This document shows, in pieces, positions 12,721-25,400 of a stretch of DNA of 64,000 nucleotides. Origin of the DNA: Epiperipatus broadwayi (Eukaryota > Onychophora > Udeonychophora > Euonychophora > Peripatidae). A model generated the notes under the pieces. That model did not search any database. It worked only from the letters and a program-made list of their open reading frames with translations, and had not been told where the DNA came from. The DNA lies in the NCBI GenBank assembly GCA_028023455.1, contig JAQFVV010006221.1, positions 889,001 to 953,000 of the forward strand. The letters run 5' to 3'. How positions within the stretch are numbered: position 1 is the stretch's first letter; every line of letters starts with the position of its first letter. Position numbers and translations under genes: made by a program.

Positions 12721-12768
12721 TCTTCATTTTAATATATATATATATAAATCATGATAAACTTAAATATA

Positions 12769-13107
12769 CATCACATGATCACCATTTCTTATGCTTTCTC
12801 ATAACTGTTATTAAAACAGGCAAAACTCTCTATACGTATTGCCACTCTGTGCAAACCAGAGTAATCAATGGATGCCAGAAGGCTTGTGCATAAAATTCCC
12901 ATCTAGTGCCTACTCATCCAATATCCCGACTAGTTTCTCAGATCCAAGGCTCCTCACTGACGAAGGCCACAAGCCACAAACTAGTCTGGGAATATTGGAT
13001 GAGTAGGCACTAGATAGGGATTTTATGCACAAGCCTTCTGACATCCATTGATTACTCTGGCTTGTACTGAGTGGCATTACTATATGGAGAGTTTTGCCTG
13101 TTTTTTT
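12769..13107 (+). mobile_element. Family A foldback insertion
   Basis: Flanked by an exact 13-bp duplication, aaacttaaatata (12756-12768 and 13108-13120). It starts CATCACATGATCACC, carries an inverted arm as far as the ACTAGTTTCT block, then the ribozyme region, and ends GAGAGTTTTGCCTG plus T residues. The two arms pair over about 150 bp, so a transcript would fold back. Confidence 0.8.
12942..13000 (+). ncRNA. Hammerhead ribozyme remnant, family A
   Basis: Same layout as the array motifs (stem I 6+6 pairs, CTGACGA, GGC/GCC), but the GAAA box reads CAAA. That removes the essential G12, so it is probably inactive. Confidence 0.55.
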
Positions 13108-13292
13108 AAACTTAAATATAAATAAATTTATTTATTATATATATATATTAAGTGTAGGTTACATTATTTACAAATATTTACAAAATGCTTACTTAATTTT
13201 TTTAATTAATTCCATAATAATGTATAATATACAAACAGGCATTGCTAGATATGAATATAAAAAAAAAAAATCACAAGAACATTAATTTTTAC

Positions 13293-13483
13293 CCAAATAT
13301 TGAAGATGGACTCGTATTTGATGCATGCGACCAGTCAAAGGCTTGCAACTAACAACACTACTGTGGCCATTGTAATTAATTTTTTTAAATACTGTAACAC
13401 AGTCCCGACCTTTTGGACTGACATGACAAATTCCAATTTTATGGCTTAAAACAGCAATAGGTTCAGTGCATTCTATTATTCCA
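13293..13483 (-). CDS. RPUSD2: RPUSD2 exon 8 (last exon seen)
   Basis: Acceptor ATTTCTAG; the exon ends TTGG before GTAAAA. It encodes GIIECTEPIAVLSHKIGICH through NYNGHSSVVSCKPLTGRMHQ and IRVHLQYLG. This covers the C-terminal half of the synthase fold, including the conserved TGR-HQIR-HL strand-turn. Reading through the donor gives only Lys, Asn and a stop. A truncated protein is therefore possible, but a further exon far downstream is more likely. Confidence 0.9.
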
Positions 13484-16400
13484 CTAGAAATATAAAAAAG
13501 AAAGAAAGAAAAAAAAACTTAACATATGAATGTAATTTGAGTGTACATGTTTAAATTATTATTAAATTTCCTTCCACTTCTTCTTATTTGCATTGCTTAA
13601 TTATATATACTATAATACACCATATACTCCTTAAATTACACTCTACAATGCAGTTTAACATATAATTTATTTTATTTCCTTCCTTACAGTTTCAACTGTC
13701 CAGCAGTCATCATCAGAGCTTTTATCTACAATTAATTTACTACAATTAATTATACACAGATGTACCTGGATAACATTTCATTTATATATATGACAAAAGT
13801 ATCAGTTGATCATATTTAAGTATTAATTATAGGAGAAAGGGTACTGAGATAAAAGCTCTGATGATGACTGCTGGACAGTTGAAACTGTAAGGAAGGAAAT
13901 AAAATAAATTATATGTTAAACTGCATTGTAGAGTGTAATTTATTATAAATGTTAATTAAATTTCCTTATTCCTTTTATTATAGTATATAAATTCCTTCAT
14001 TAGTTTCAATACATATAGGTTATTTGTTTTTTAAACAAACAATTTTTTTAATCAAAATATTTTTATATTTTAAAATTACTTTTTAAAATATTTACAAATT
14101 TGAAAGCAACCAGCTTATGTTAGTATTATTCTGAGAGAAATAAAGGCAAAATAACAAATGATAAAAACTACTCTTTTAAAATTAAACCATTTAATTAACA
14201 GCAGTCCTTCTTAAACAGGTGTGTATTTCTTTTAAAAAGATACATGCTCACTCAATTGTTATTTAAATTCATTATAAAAATAAATTGTTTTTATATATTC
14301 TCTTTAGTATTTATTTTGACCTCTTTTGAATAATAATATAAGAATTGAAATGGTGACTTTTAATGATATATCCAATTTATTTACTTATTTAGATTTAGAC
14401 AAAAATATGCACCTTAGCTGCAGGTTTTAATGAAATAATACATAGAAAGTTTTAAATTATGGTGATATGTTAGCTTCAAAATATTGGAATTTTTTAGGAG
14501 TATATGTACCCATGAACTTGTGCCATCCAATCTTAAAGACGTTTTTAATGTTCCAAATTTTAAAAAACAAAAGGAATAGAAAAGATTATAGTAATTGTTA
14601 TAGAATATTATTATTATCCACTACGGCAAAGATATTTTTCAATAACTTTCTTGAATAGGTTGCTTCCAGTTATAGATAAATGGTTACCAGAGACTCAATG
14701 TGGTTTTAGAGAATCAAGAAATACTATAGACCAGTCAAATATAATGCAAGAAAAGATTCTGGGAACAAAGAAGTGATTTATATATTGTTTTTATTGATTT
14801 GGTCAAGGCATTTGATTTAGCTAATAGGACAAGTTTATGGCATTGTTTAAAATTAGTTTGTTGTCAACTAAAATTTATTCCTATTATACAGCTTCTATAT
14901 GATGGAATGAGAAGAAATGCTATTATTACAAGTGAAAAATCTGAGGCATATGAAATGAAAACTGGCGTTAAACAAGGTTGTTTACTTGTTCAAATATTGT
15001 TTTACATTTTTATGACAGAGGTCTTTGCAAATGTTTGCAGATAAATTAATTAAACAGGGATCAAGATGCCATACAGGCTTGATGATGAAATTTTTAATTT
15101 GAATCAATTAAAAGAAAACCAAGAACTTCATCTTTCTAAAGCCTGGATATACAGTATGCTGAAGATTGTGCTATTTTAGCCAGTTCAAAAGATGATTCAG
15201 AATGTACTTAAGGTTTGAATGCAAAATTTAAAGATTTTGGTTTAATAATTAATGTTCATAAAACTCGTTTTTTATCAGCCAATGACAGTAAAAAAATCCA
15301 CAGCAGCTTTTTTTTAGCTTAGATATTTATCAACTTGAAAATATAAACCACTAGAAGGATGGACTTAGATGTTGGGGCACAATAGAGATGCCAATGCATT
15401 GCTGCTGCTTTTAACACATTTAAAGATAGAGTTCATCACGCCAGCTAATTTAACTGCAAATAAAGCTATTATTTCACCTAATCTATTGTATGGATGTGAA
15501 ACTTGGACAATATTAAGGCATTAGAAAAGTTTCATTTAAGAATGCTCCATAAAATTTTAAAAATACAATGACTGCTGGATGTAATAGAATCCATTATTGC
15601 AAAATCACACATCCGCTGGACTGGACTTGTAAAACAAATGAAGAATCTAAGATTTCCTAAAAGGATGTTTTATATTGAACTTGAGAATGATTTTTAGGGG
15701 AGAGATAGATACCATCTACGTTATAAGGATTATCTCAAATACATTCTACAGAAATGCTAAATCAATTGTTTCCATTGGGAAAATATAGCAGAGAATAAAT
15801 ACACTAGAGAGCTAAAATTAGGCATGATGTTGAAGTATTTCAGAACGAAAAGTTTCTGCTAAAGAAATTAAAAAATAATATATACAGTAAATGCAAAAAT
15901 GGACTAACATGTTCTATCTGTGGACCTATATTCACTGCAAAACTCATTTCTAAAATAGTTTTTTTTCCCTCTCTTCTTTCTTTTTTGGGAGTTAGAAGAG
16001 TTTTATTTGTTTATGTGTGGCTATTTTTTATTATTCAAGATAATTGAGAAAAAAATGTCTAAAGTTTTTGCAAAAAATAGTCTGATAAAGGAAAATAAAA
16101 AAAGACGGAGATAAATATTAATAATTCAAGAAAATCAGATTTAATCTTTTTGAAGAGGATTTGTTTTTGAATAGTTTAGTGTCTTTTATCACATATGTAA
16201 GAATGAAAATTTCTTACTAATGCAGTACTTTCAATAAGATAATAGTAACATCTCCAATCACAGAAAATGGAAGTATCTTGAGAAAATGAATACAATGACA
16301 TTTAAATCATAATTTTAGTCAGATAATAGAATGATGTCTCTAATAATCGAACAACATGAAAAAAATCTCAAAGTCGAATGACAAAATAATATTTTTAATA

Positions 16401-19400
16401 AGACAATAATGTAATATCTCAGACGATATGAAAATATCTCAAAGCATTAAAATTGATATTTCAATCAGATTTTCATAATGCTATTTCAAATCAGAATAGA
16501 GTCTGAAAAATAAATCTGACAAAATTTACTATCAATAATAAATATTTCTGTAGTGTAATTTTCACTGCACCACTCTCACGCAAGGTAGGGATTGCTTTCT
16601 ATCCGCTTTCCTCGCTTTGTGGACAGATGTATTCATAAACATATGACCAAAGACATGTAAAAAAGATCTATGATTCCCAAGATGCACATTTTGTGCTGAA
16701 CCAGCACTCAACAGTTGGCCCAGACCACAATCTCTTACACATATCTTTATCATTGTTCAGTATATATATAGGTAGCAAATTACTACAGTTAAATTGATAA
16801 GTGTCAAATGTGCTGCCTTCATAACTTTGAAACAAATCACTTAATGAAAGTATATTAATATTTTTTATCAGTCATTCATTAGACTAGAGATTATACAAAT
16901 AATGAATAACATTTCTGTAGTACAATTTTCACTATACCACTCATATGCAAGGTAGAGACGGGTTTCTGTTCACTTTTAACCCCTTGTGGAGAGATATAAA
17001 CATAAACATATGAGCAAACACATGAAAAAAATCTATGATCCTCAAGGTGCACATTTCGTGCTGAACCAGCACTCATAGTTTGGCGCAGTCCACAATCTTT
17101 TACATATATCTTTGTCATTGTTCAGTATATATATATATAGATACCAAATTTCTACAGTCTAATTGATGTGTCAAACATGCTGACTTCACAACTTTGACAC
17201 AAACCACTTAATGAAAATATATTAACATTTTTTATTAGTCATTCATGTGATTTGGGTCAACTAATGCCATTTTTATATAAATTGCATATTATTGATCTTC
17301 AGAATGCAAATTTTATGATTCCACATAGAGAGCAATTATTTTAATGATTTTTTCAGTTGATGTGATGTGAACAACAACAAAAAAAATTTACATCAAGTTA
17401 AAAATTTTTTCCTCAATAAAAAAAAAACTTTTTCTCAGATAAGAAAATATATTTAAATAAATAATTAAAGATTTTATTTTATGATTTCATTTGTTGGAAA
17501 AAAAATAATATTTAGATGACATTTGAAGGGTCACATGGAAAAATGAATGGAAATCTTGCTGAACCCATAAGATTGGGTTTGAATCAGGATCAGGTGAGTT
17601 TTGCAAGTTTTTTTAGTCACAGTCTTAATGATTTCCCTTTTAGATAACTAGTCCAAAATTAATCCAGATGCTATCTAGTATTTAAATATTAATAGCTAAA
17701 CAATAAAAGTACCAAATTAATCTGTTTTGGTAAATGGCGCCAATGCACTGACTGCAAAAGCAAAAAATTGCACCTGTAATATGAGGCGGCCTTCATCACA
17801 GTTAGAAAAGATGTCGTACTTTTATAGACATCAAGCCTGAGATTTTTCTTTTATATATATCTAATATGTAAAGAAATATCATGTATCAGAGATGGAAAAG
17901 AGACATCACTATATTTCATGTATCAGAGATGGAAAAGAGACATCACTATATTTCATCTTTAATATCTTATAAGGCAAAAAGCTATAGATTAACTGTTAAT
18001 AAATTGTATAATTTAGGAGCAGATTTTTATTTTAAAAAAATTTTTTTTATTGGGATTATATGTTTGACATATCATTTTGATTTTAAAAAAGATTTTTTGA
18101 TTAGTGATTAAAATGATTTTGCCTTTTGGTAATGATTTAAAGTTGTGAAATTCACTTATGACTATGACCCATAAGATATTTTTCAAGACTTTAATTGCGC
18201 AATCACATGATTATATGCATATATGTCAAACACTATTTCAGTTTTTCTGTATGTTAAACAGGTAAAACACTTTATGCAGAGAAAGATTGTAGGTAAAGGT
18301 GCTAATTTTTATTACAGCTATGCATGGTATCTAAAATAGCTTGCTAACATTTCAATAATGACCCAGCTATTTTCTTCATGGAAATAATGACAGGATTTCA
18401 AAAGACAAATGTAAGGGTGACTTTATAATGTAAAAAATTCAGTGAATATCAAAGTAACCAATAAATAGGAAGAAAACAAAAGATAGCAAAATCATAATAT
18501 GTTATTGGTAATCATAAAGCAATTCTACGATTGAATAGGTGCGTCCAAATATTAGGTAACTTTGAAGCATCATCTCTTATTTAAATTATTTGTTTTATGT
18601 GAATTTTTAGGACTTTTCTGATAAGTCCGTTTTTTCTGATTTATTACATTTAACAATAATGTTATAAATTCATAATGTGGGCACAGTGTTGACTATGTGA
18701 AAAGCAGTAATACAGGAAATAATTACCTTGTAATATTTCTATACTTTTCTCATTGTATATCCACTTTTTGATTGATTTAATTAATATAAAAATTAGGTCA
18801 ATTATGGCAGAATTTTACAGTCGACTTGGTTTTCAAATGACATATTATCCCTTGGAATAATTTTATGCGAGTTTGTTTTCTATCTTATTATTTTAAACAT
18901 TACTATCTTTGATATTATTTTTTATATCTATAAGTATGCTGTAACGCATTCATTAAATTTTCTTTTCTTAATTTATATAATAGAGATGGTAATTATCTTG
19001 AGTTGGTACATAAAGATCGATAATTAATATGTGAATTACTGGAAAAAGCTAAGAGGAATGATGATGATTATTAAATAATTATCTTTACGTATAAGTTTCT
19101 ATATTTAGAATAATAGATAGTAAATACTTTTAAGACAGGCTTTAACCCGTATCAAATGCGCCTTGAAATTTATAACAGACAAGCAATATCTTTATATTGC
19201 CGATAGAGAGACCTCTCAAACCACGAGATAAAATAGCGACTTTTATAAAGATAAGAGCAGCCATCTTATCTTTAACCTAACTTTCCACTTATATAAGCCA
19301 ATCTGAAGCATTGCTACCTAATACAATTTTTAAAATGAAATTAATATTAAAATACTTGAATATTAGTCATGATTATGATATAAAAGTATTGAAAGACTAT

Positions 19401-22400
19401 TTGATGATTTTTGAAGAGCGTCAAAGTATATCGTACTCTGCATCAAATGTTTGTGGACATATTGTTAAAAAAGATGATAATAGATGGACAGTTGAGTCTT
19501 AAATGGGATTTCACGAGATTATAAAAGAATTTGAAAAAAACCCATATGTAAGATAGATAGATGAAATAGGAAGTTTGTAGATCTGATGTGGAAAAGAAAA
19601 AATATGAATTTGAAAAACTGGATTAAATTTGGAGAGACCATCATCCTGCAATGAACTAATAAGGATTGAAAGTGATGATAATGATATACACACATATATT
19701 TATTAATTAATTAAACATTTTTAATTATTAAAAAAAAGTTTATAATTTAAATACAAGTTTGCCAGAGTAAGACATATTTTCAAACTCTTGGTTTTATATT
19801 TTTTTTAAAATGAAAATTGTGTTAAATACCATCGTAAATGTTGTAAACATAATTTCCCATTGTAAATTTTTTAAAAATCATTTGAAAAATTGGCGGAAAG
19901 AAGAAAGCAAAAAATTATCGGCCTGGTAACGTTACATTTCATTATTTTTGCAAGCAACAGCGCTGTCAGGCGGCCGCATTATACAGTCGGAAAGAGAACC
20001 AATACATGTAAATAGAAGATGTATTAGAGATAAATTAAAACTACTAAATAAATCTTACTCACTCTGGAAATTGTCCTTCTACTCTGCAAACATACTCTTT
20101 GGTAACTTGACGAGTACGTATTTGTTCTTCCATTTGACGAGCTTTCGCATAGGCTCTTGTAATAAGCAAAATTCCAGATGTCAAACGATCCAATCTATGA
20201 ACAGCTAAAATATATAAATATATTTCTTTATTTTCTTTCTCTGATCATACTGAATATTATAATAAATTGATTCTAGCATTTTTATTGTAATATATATATA
20301 TATTTTGTCAATTTTTAATAATACATTAAAACTTTATATTCCTTAAAATAAAATTAATGATTTATCCATTTTGAGTACCTCTTTTATATATAATTATCAT
20401 GCATCATATCACAATTATTAATGTAGCAGTATTATTTCTTTAAAATATTTTATATGCCAAAAACATTTTACATATGCTCAAAATAAATAATTATTTATAA
20501 ATTAAAAACTAATAATATGTTAACTGAAATAAAATATATATAATTTTTGGATTTTCTATCACTAATATGGTAGCAAGAAAGCAAAAATTAAGTCGAGAAA
20601 TCAAATGTTGTTGAAATTTAATCTAACATTCATATCAACACAATCCCTGATTTAAAATACAAGTTAAATCAACTCCTGGTTATTTACAAACCTATTTTCA
20701 TCACATAATATTGTTATGACACTCATAAAATAGTGTTTTCACATTGATGATAAATTAATGTATGTGTTTTTTATCATGTATTCCGAGTTTGTTTTTTTGA
20801 CATAATCTTTCACTACAACCGACTTTCAAATGTAGCTTCTCATTTCATTTAATTAAAATGCTATGATTATTTAATCTACTTAAAACATTATATGATCATG
20901 GAGATGTTTTTAAAAAAACCACACTATAATATAGTCCAAATAATTATATTTACAATAATCAGGTGGCTTCCTTTAAGTAACAAAAGTTAAAGTAATTATG
21001 TGCTTAATCATTCCATTCATGAAGTTATCTTGATTTAATTTCATTCTAATCTCTCCAACTGTTTTATGGTTAAACAATTACAAATGCTATTCTTTTCAGT
21101 ATGAATAACGTTTAAAAAAACTTTTTCTTACCATTATGATTATTATAATTATTTAAATCACACCGACTTGGTCCATGAGTTCACAATTTTTAGTTTTTAC
21201 TTTTTTCTTGGAATCATTTGATCTTTCATTTTTTAACAATTTTGTTGCTGTCTTCAATAAAGGCAATTTAACAACTTTTACATTAAATGCCAAATCTTAA
21301 TTACATATCCATTTTATACTTATTAGAAATCACTATAAACTATTATTACCCATTATACAATTTTCAAAAAAATTATATTTTAAAAGACACAACGATTTAA
21401 ATGAGAATTTAACTATAGAGATAACATCAAGTAATCAAAGGTCACAAAATACTGTTGTGTGAATATTATATCTTTTATATTCTGCTACAAACTAATTTTT
21501 GCATTTATTTATTTATATGCATATATCAAATATGCCAATGCATAATGTTATATATATATATATTCACACAGACACACACATTTATTAATGTATGACAATG
21601 AATGTTGATTTAAAATTTTTTTAAATTTATTAAATATATATTTACTGTATTTTGTATATATTTTTCCATTATTTTAATGCATTATTACCATAAATACTAC
21701 AACTAATTTCCTAATATCTTTAATTCTTGCTTTATTTTTAAAAAACAATTTCTAAAATATTAAATTTTTTAATTACGTTTTTATTGAAAACAATTTACAA
21801 ACCATAAATATATAATCGGTAATTAGTGCTAATAAAAAGACAGGCAGAGAAAGAGAAAAAGGATTAAATTTTATTCTATTGAGAAGAGAGAAAATATTGA
21901 TTACCATTATTTTTTAAAGGACTAAACATTCATTTTATAAAATAGGTAAAAAAATGTCATAGTTAAGATATTCTATATAAAAACGGCATAAGGAAAACAT
22001 TTGAATAGATTTGAAAGAAAGATTTATATTGAAATAAATAGATATAAATGTTGAGAAAGAATAATTCAAGTAATAAAAAAAGTAAAAAAATAATAATAAT
22101 ACAAATATCTATAAAAGAGATAAAGCTTAGCAAATAGAATAATATTGAGAGATTGAAAATAAAAATTAAAAGATGAATAGTTATTTAAATTTATATCTGT
22201 AAAAAATTTTACAAAGTTTTTTTTTAAAATTAGGGCAAATGTTTTACTTGATGTATTATTTATTAGTATCTTCATACTGCATTTTACAAGCATCATATCT
22301 AAAATTTTTACAAATTCTGTTTTTATTTTTCTTTATAAAATTCACTTTTTTAAAAAATGTTCACAAATAAATTATTTCGCCTAAATAGACTAAGGGTTTT

Positions 22401-25400
22401 CTTTTTCTCCCATATTGTCATTTTTGTTTTTCTTCACTTTTCTTTTTTTTAAATTTATTCCTTAGTATTAACAACTCCTTGCGTTAAAAAAAAAATCTGA
22501 ACTTAATTTCAAAACTCAATTTGATTGTGAAGACTTATGCTTTAAAAACAATTGATTTTGGTTGAAGTTCTATTTAATAAGTAATCCATATTTAACAACT
22601 CATCCTTACATTTCAAATGTACGGCTACAAACATTAAAAAAATCCACAGACTAAACTGCACTATATAAAGAGTATTAAAAATATATTAGAATTTTATAAT
22701 ATTTTAAAGTTTATATTGAAGGTTGACAGAAATGTATATACTAGAGTGATTTTTGCGAAAACATACTTGCTAAAAAATATTCACATATAAATTTGTGTCA
22801 ATATTTCACATTTTTTAAAAAAAAAAAATATTAATTAATAATGAACTTCATAATAAAATTATTAATTGAATTAAGCTAATTAAAAGAATTAAGTTAAGAA
22901 TAAAACTTATTTCTAATGATATATTATTAATAATATTTAAGTCACTAATTTTCTCTTAATCACAATAATACATATATAAACAAAATTATGAAGATATGTA
23001 AGTTTGTTATACGCTTTCCAAAAAATAAAATATGCTATTTTATTTACTTTATTTATTTTTCAGAATGCAGAAATAAGGAAAGTCTCGTTTAAAGTTTTGA
23101 TATAATCTATTTTTATTTTTTATTTTTCTCATGTCATAGAATCAGCGGGGAAGCGAACCGCTAACCAGGGACAACTGTATGTAAAGCAGCTGTCGCTAAC
23201 CTCTCGACCACCAATGCTTTATCTCTTACACTTCTGAATTTAATTTAAAATCTAGTCATATTTAATTGTACATGTATTACGAACATTATATAGTAATATT
23301 AAATATTTATAAAATCAAATAAATGTTTAAATAAAAGACTTACGCATCAAGTTTTTTAGCCCATATTCTTTTGCTAAGATGAATATCACAGAGTTATGAC
23401 GGTAACGACCACAAGGATGAACCTGGATAATTTGCAAAATAATGAATGATTTTAACATTAAATAATTAAACTAATAAACAATTTAGACTCAGTAATACAA
23501 TTAAAAATTTTATACACTGAAATGGTTTTCATGGTGCCAACTCCAATTTGAATACAAAATCATCTTAATGCTATAAATGCGTATATTTAAAATATAAAAA
23601 TTATAATTAAAAATTAAAGATAAAGCAGACAAAAAAGTATAAATTATTTGTACTACTATCAATGGTTATAATTTGAAATACTTATTAATAGGGATAAGCT
23701 AAGTATTGAACACATGAGAATAAAAGACATTGGCATTAAGCAGAGAAATCTAAAGCACAAAATAAATCTTATTAAATATGATGCACACCTTTGAAAAGTA
23801 ATAGATGGTTGTTTGTTGTAAAGCTGTGCCTATGTATGCATTCATAATCAGACAACTGACTATCAATCTTCTTCAGAACTAACTAATACTTACCATCTTA
23901 GGAGATGGGTCCTGGTATTAATTAGCTCTGAAGAAGATTGGTAATCTAGGAGGAGATGGGTATTGGTATTAATTAGCTCTAAAGAAGATGGCTATTGGTA
24001 TTAATTAGCTCTGAAGAAGATTGGTAATCTAGGAGATGGGTATTGGTATTAATTAACTATGAAAAAGATTGATAATCTAGGAGGAGGTGGGTATTGGTAT
24101 TTAGCTCTGAAGATTGGTAATCTAGGAGGAGGTGGGAATTGGTATTAATTAGCTCTGAAGAAGATTGGTAATCTAGAGGAAATGGATATTGGTACTAATT
24201 AGCTCTAAATGAAGATGGGTATTGGTATTAATTAGCTCTGAAAAAGTTTGGTAATCTAGGAGGAGATGGGTATTGATATTAATTAGCTCTGAAGAAAATT
24301 GGTAATCTAGGAGATGGGTATTGGTATTAATTAACTATGAAAAAGATTGGTAATCTAGAAGGAGATGGGTATTGGTATTTAGCTCTGAAAATTGGTAATC
24401 TAGGAGGGGGTGGGAATTGGTATTAATTAACTCTGAAGAAGATTGGTAATCTAGAGGAGATGGATATTGGTATTAATTAGCTTTGAAGAAGATGGGTATT
24501 GGTATTAATTAGCTCTGAAGAAGATTGGTAATCTAGGAGATGGGTATTGATTTTAATTAGCTCTGAAGAAAATTGATAATCTAGAAGGAGATGGGTATTG
24601 ATATTTAGCTCTGAAGATTGGTAATCTAGGAGGAGGTGGGAATTGGTAATAATTAGCTCTGAAGAAGATTGGTAATTTAGCGGAGATGGATACTGGTATT
24701 AATTAGCTCTAAAAAAGATGGCTATTGATATTAATTAGCTCTGAAGAAGATTGGTAATCTAGGAGGAGGTGGGTATTGGTAATACTTATCTTTAATGAAG
24801 ATTGCTTGTCAATCAAAACTGTAAGGTTGATTAATTTTAATAAAATAAGCATTGTAACAGTAATAAGAAAGTTGGATTGGTTTAAATTTTTATAATTTTA
24901 TCAATGCCTAAATAAGGATAAGTTGCTAATACTTTGTAAAGAAGATAAAATATCTTGATCATGTCAATTTTTTTATAATGAGTAAAGAGAATTTTTTTAT
25001 TAAACATACTCTGAAAGCGCTAAGCAAAACGTTGTTATTTGTGAAAATTTTTATTAACTTCACTTATATACGTTTAAAGCATATTATAAGTAAAAACAAT
25101 AACAAAGATTAGGCACAAAAACCATTATTATTTTATTTCTCCCAAAAAAAAAAAAAAATTAGCACAATCTTTTACAAACGAGTCTAACAATTTTGAATTA
25201 GTATTTTTATTTATTTTTTAATTTGTAAAATTTAGCGTTTATTCATAAATGAGTATATTAAAATTTTATTATAAACAAACACTATACAATAAATAATAAA
25301 GCAATCTACCAAAATCAAGACTACAATAACTATGTAAAACTTCTTTATACTAGAAATTTATAGCTATTATAATTAAGATATTTTTATTTGTAATTAGCTA

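Larger units (their letters stand above)
16545..17254 (-). repeat. Family E tandem repeat (two 367-bp units)
   Basis: Two diverged direct copies start at tttctgtag (16545 and 16912), 367 bp apart. Each holds a hammerhead-like motif on the minus strand near the same place. Open frames across them (16562-16753, 16891-17118) are parallel and non-functional. A third, truncated copy is at 63350-63535. Confidence 0.65.

Noticed and set aside
13633-13941. Calling the family D motifs active hammerheads
   Set aside because: Core-like boxes and stem II exist, but no stem I of more than two or three pairs could be drawn and no NUH cleavage triplet is clear; kept only as hammerhead-like.
23860-24800. 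CRISPR array
   Set aside because: Repeats are contiguous with no unique spacers and lie in an intron of an animal gene; it is a minisatellite.
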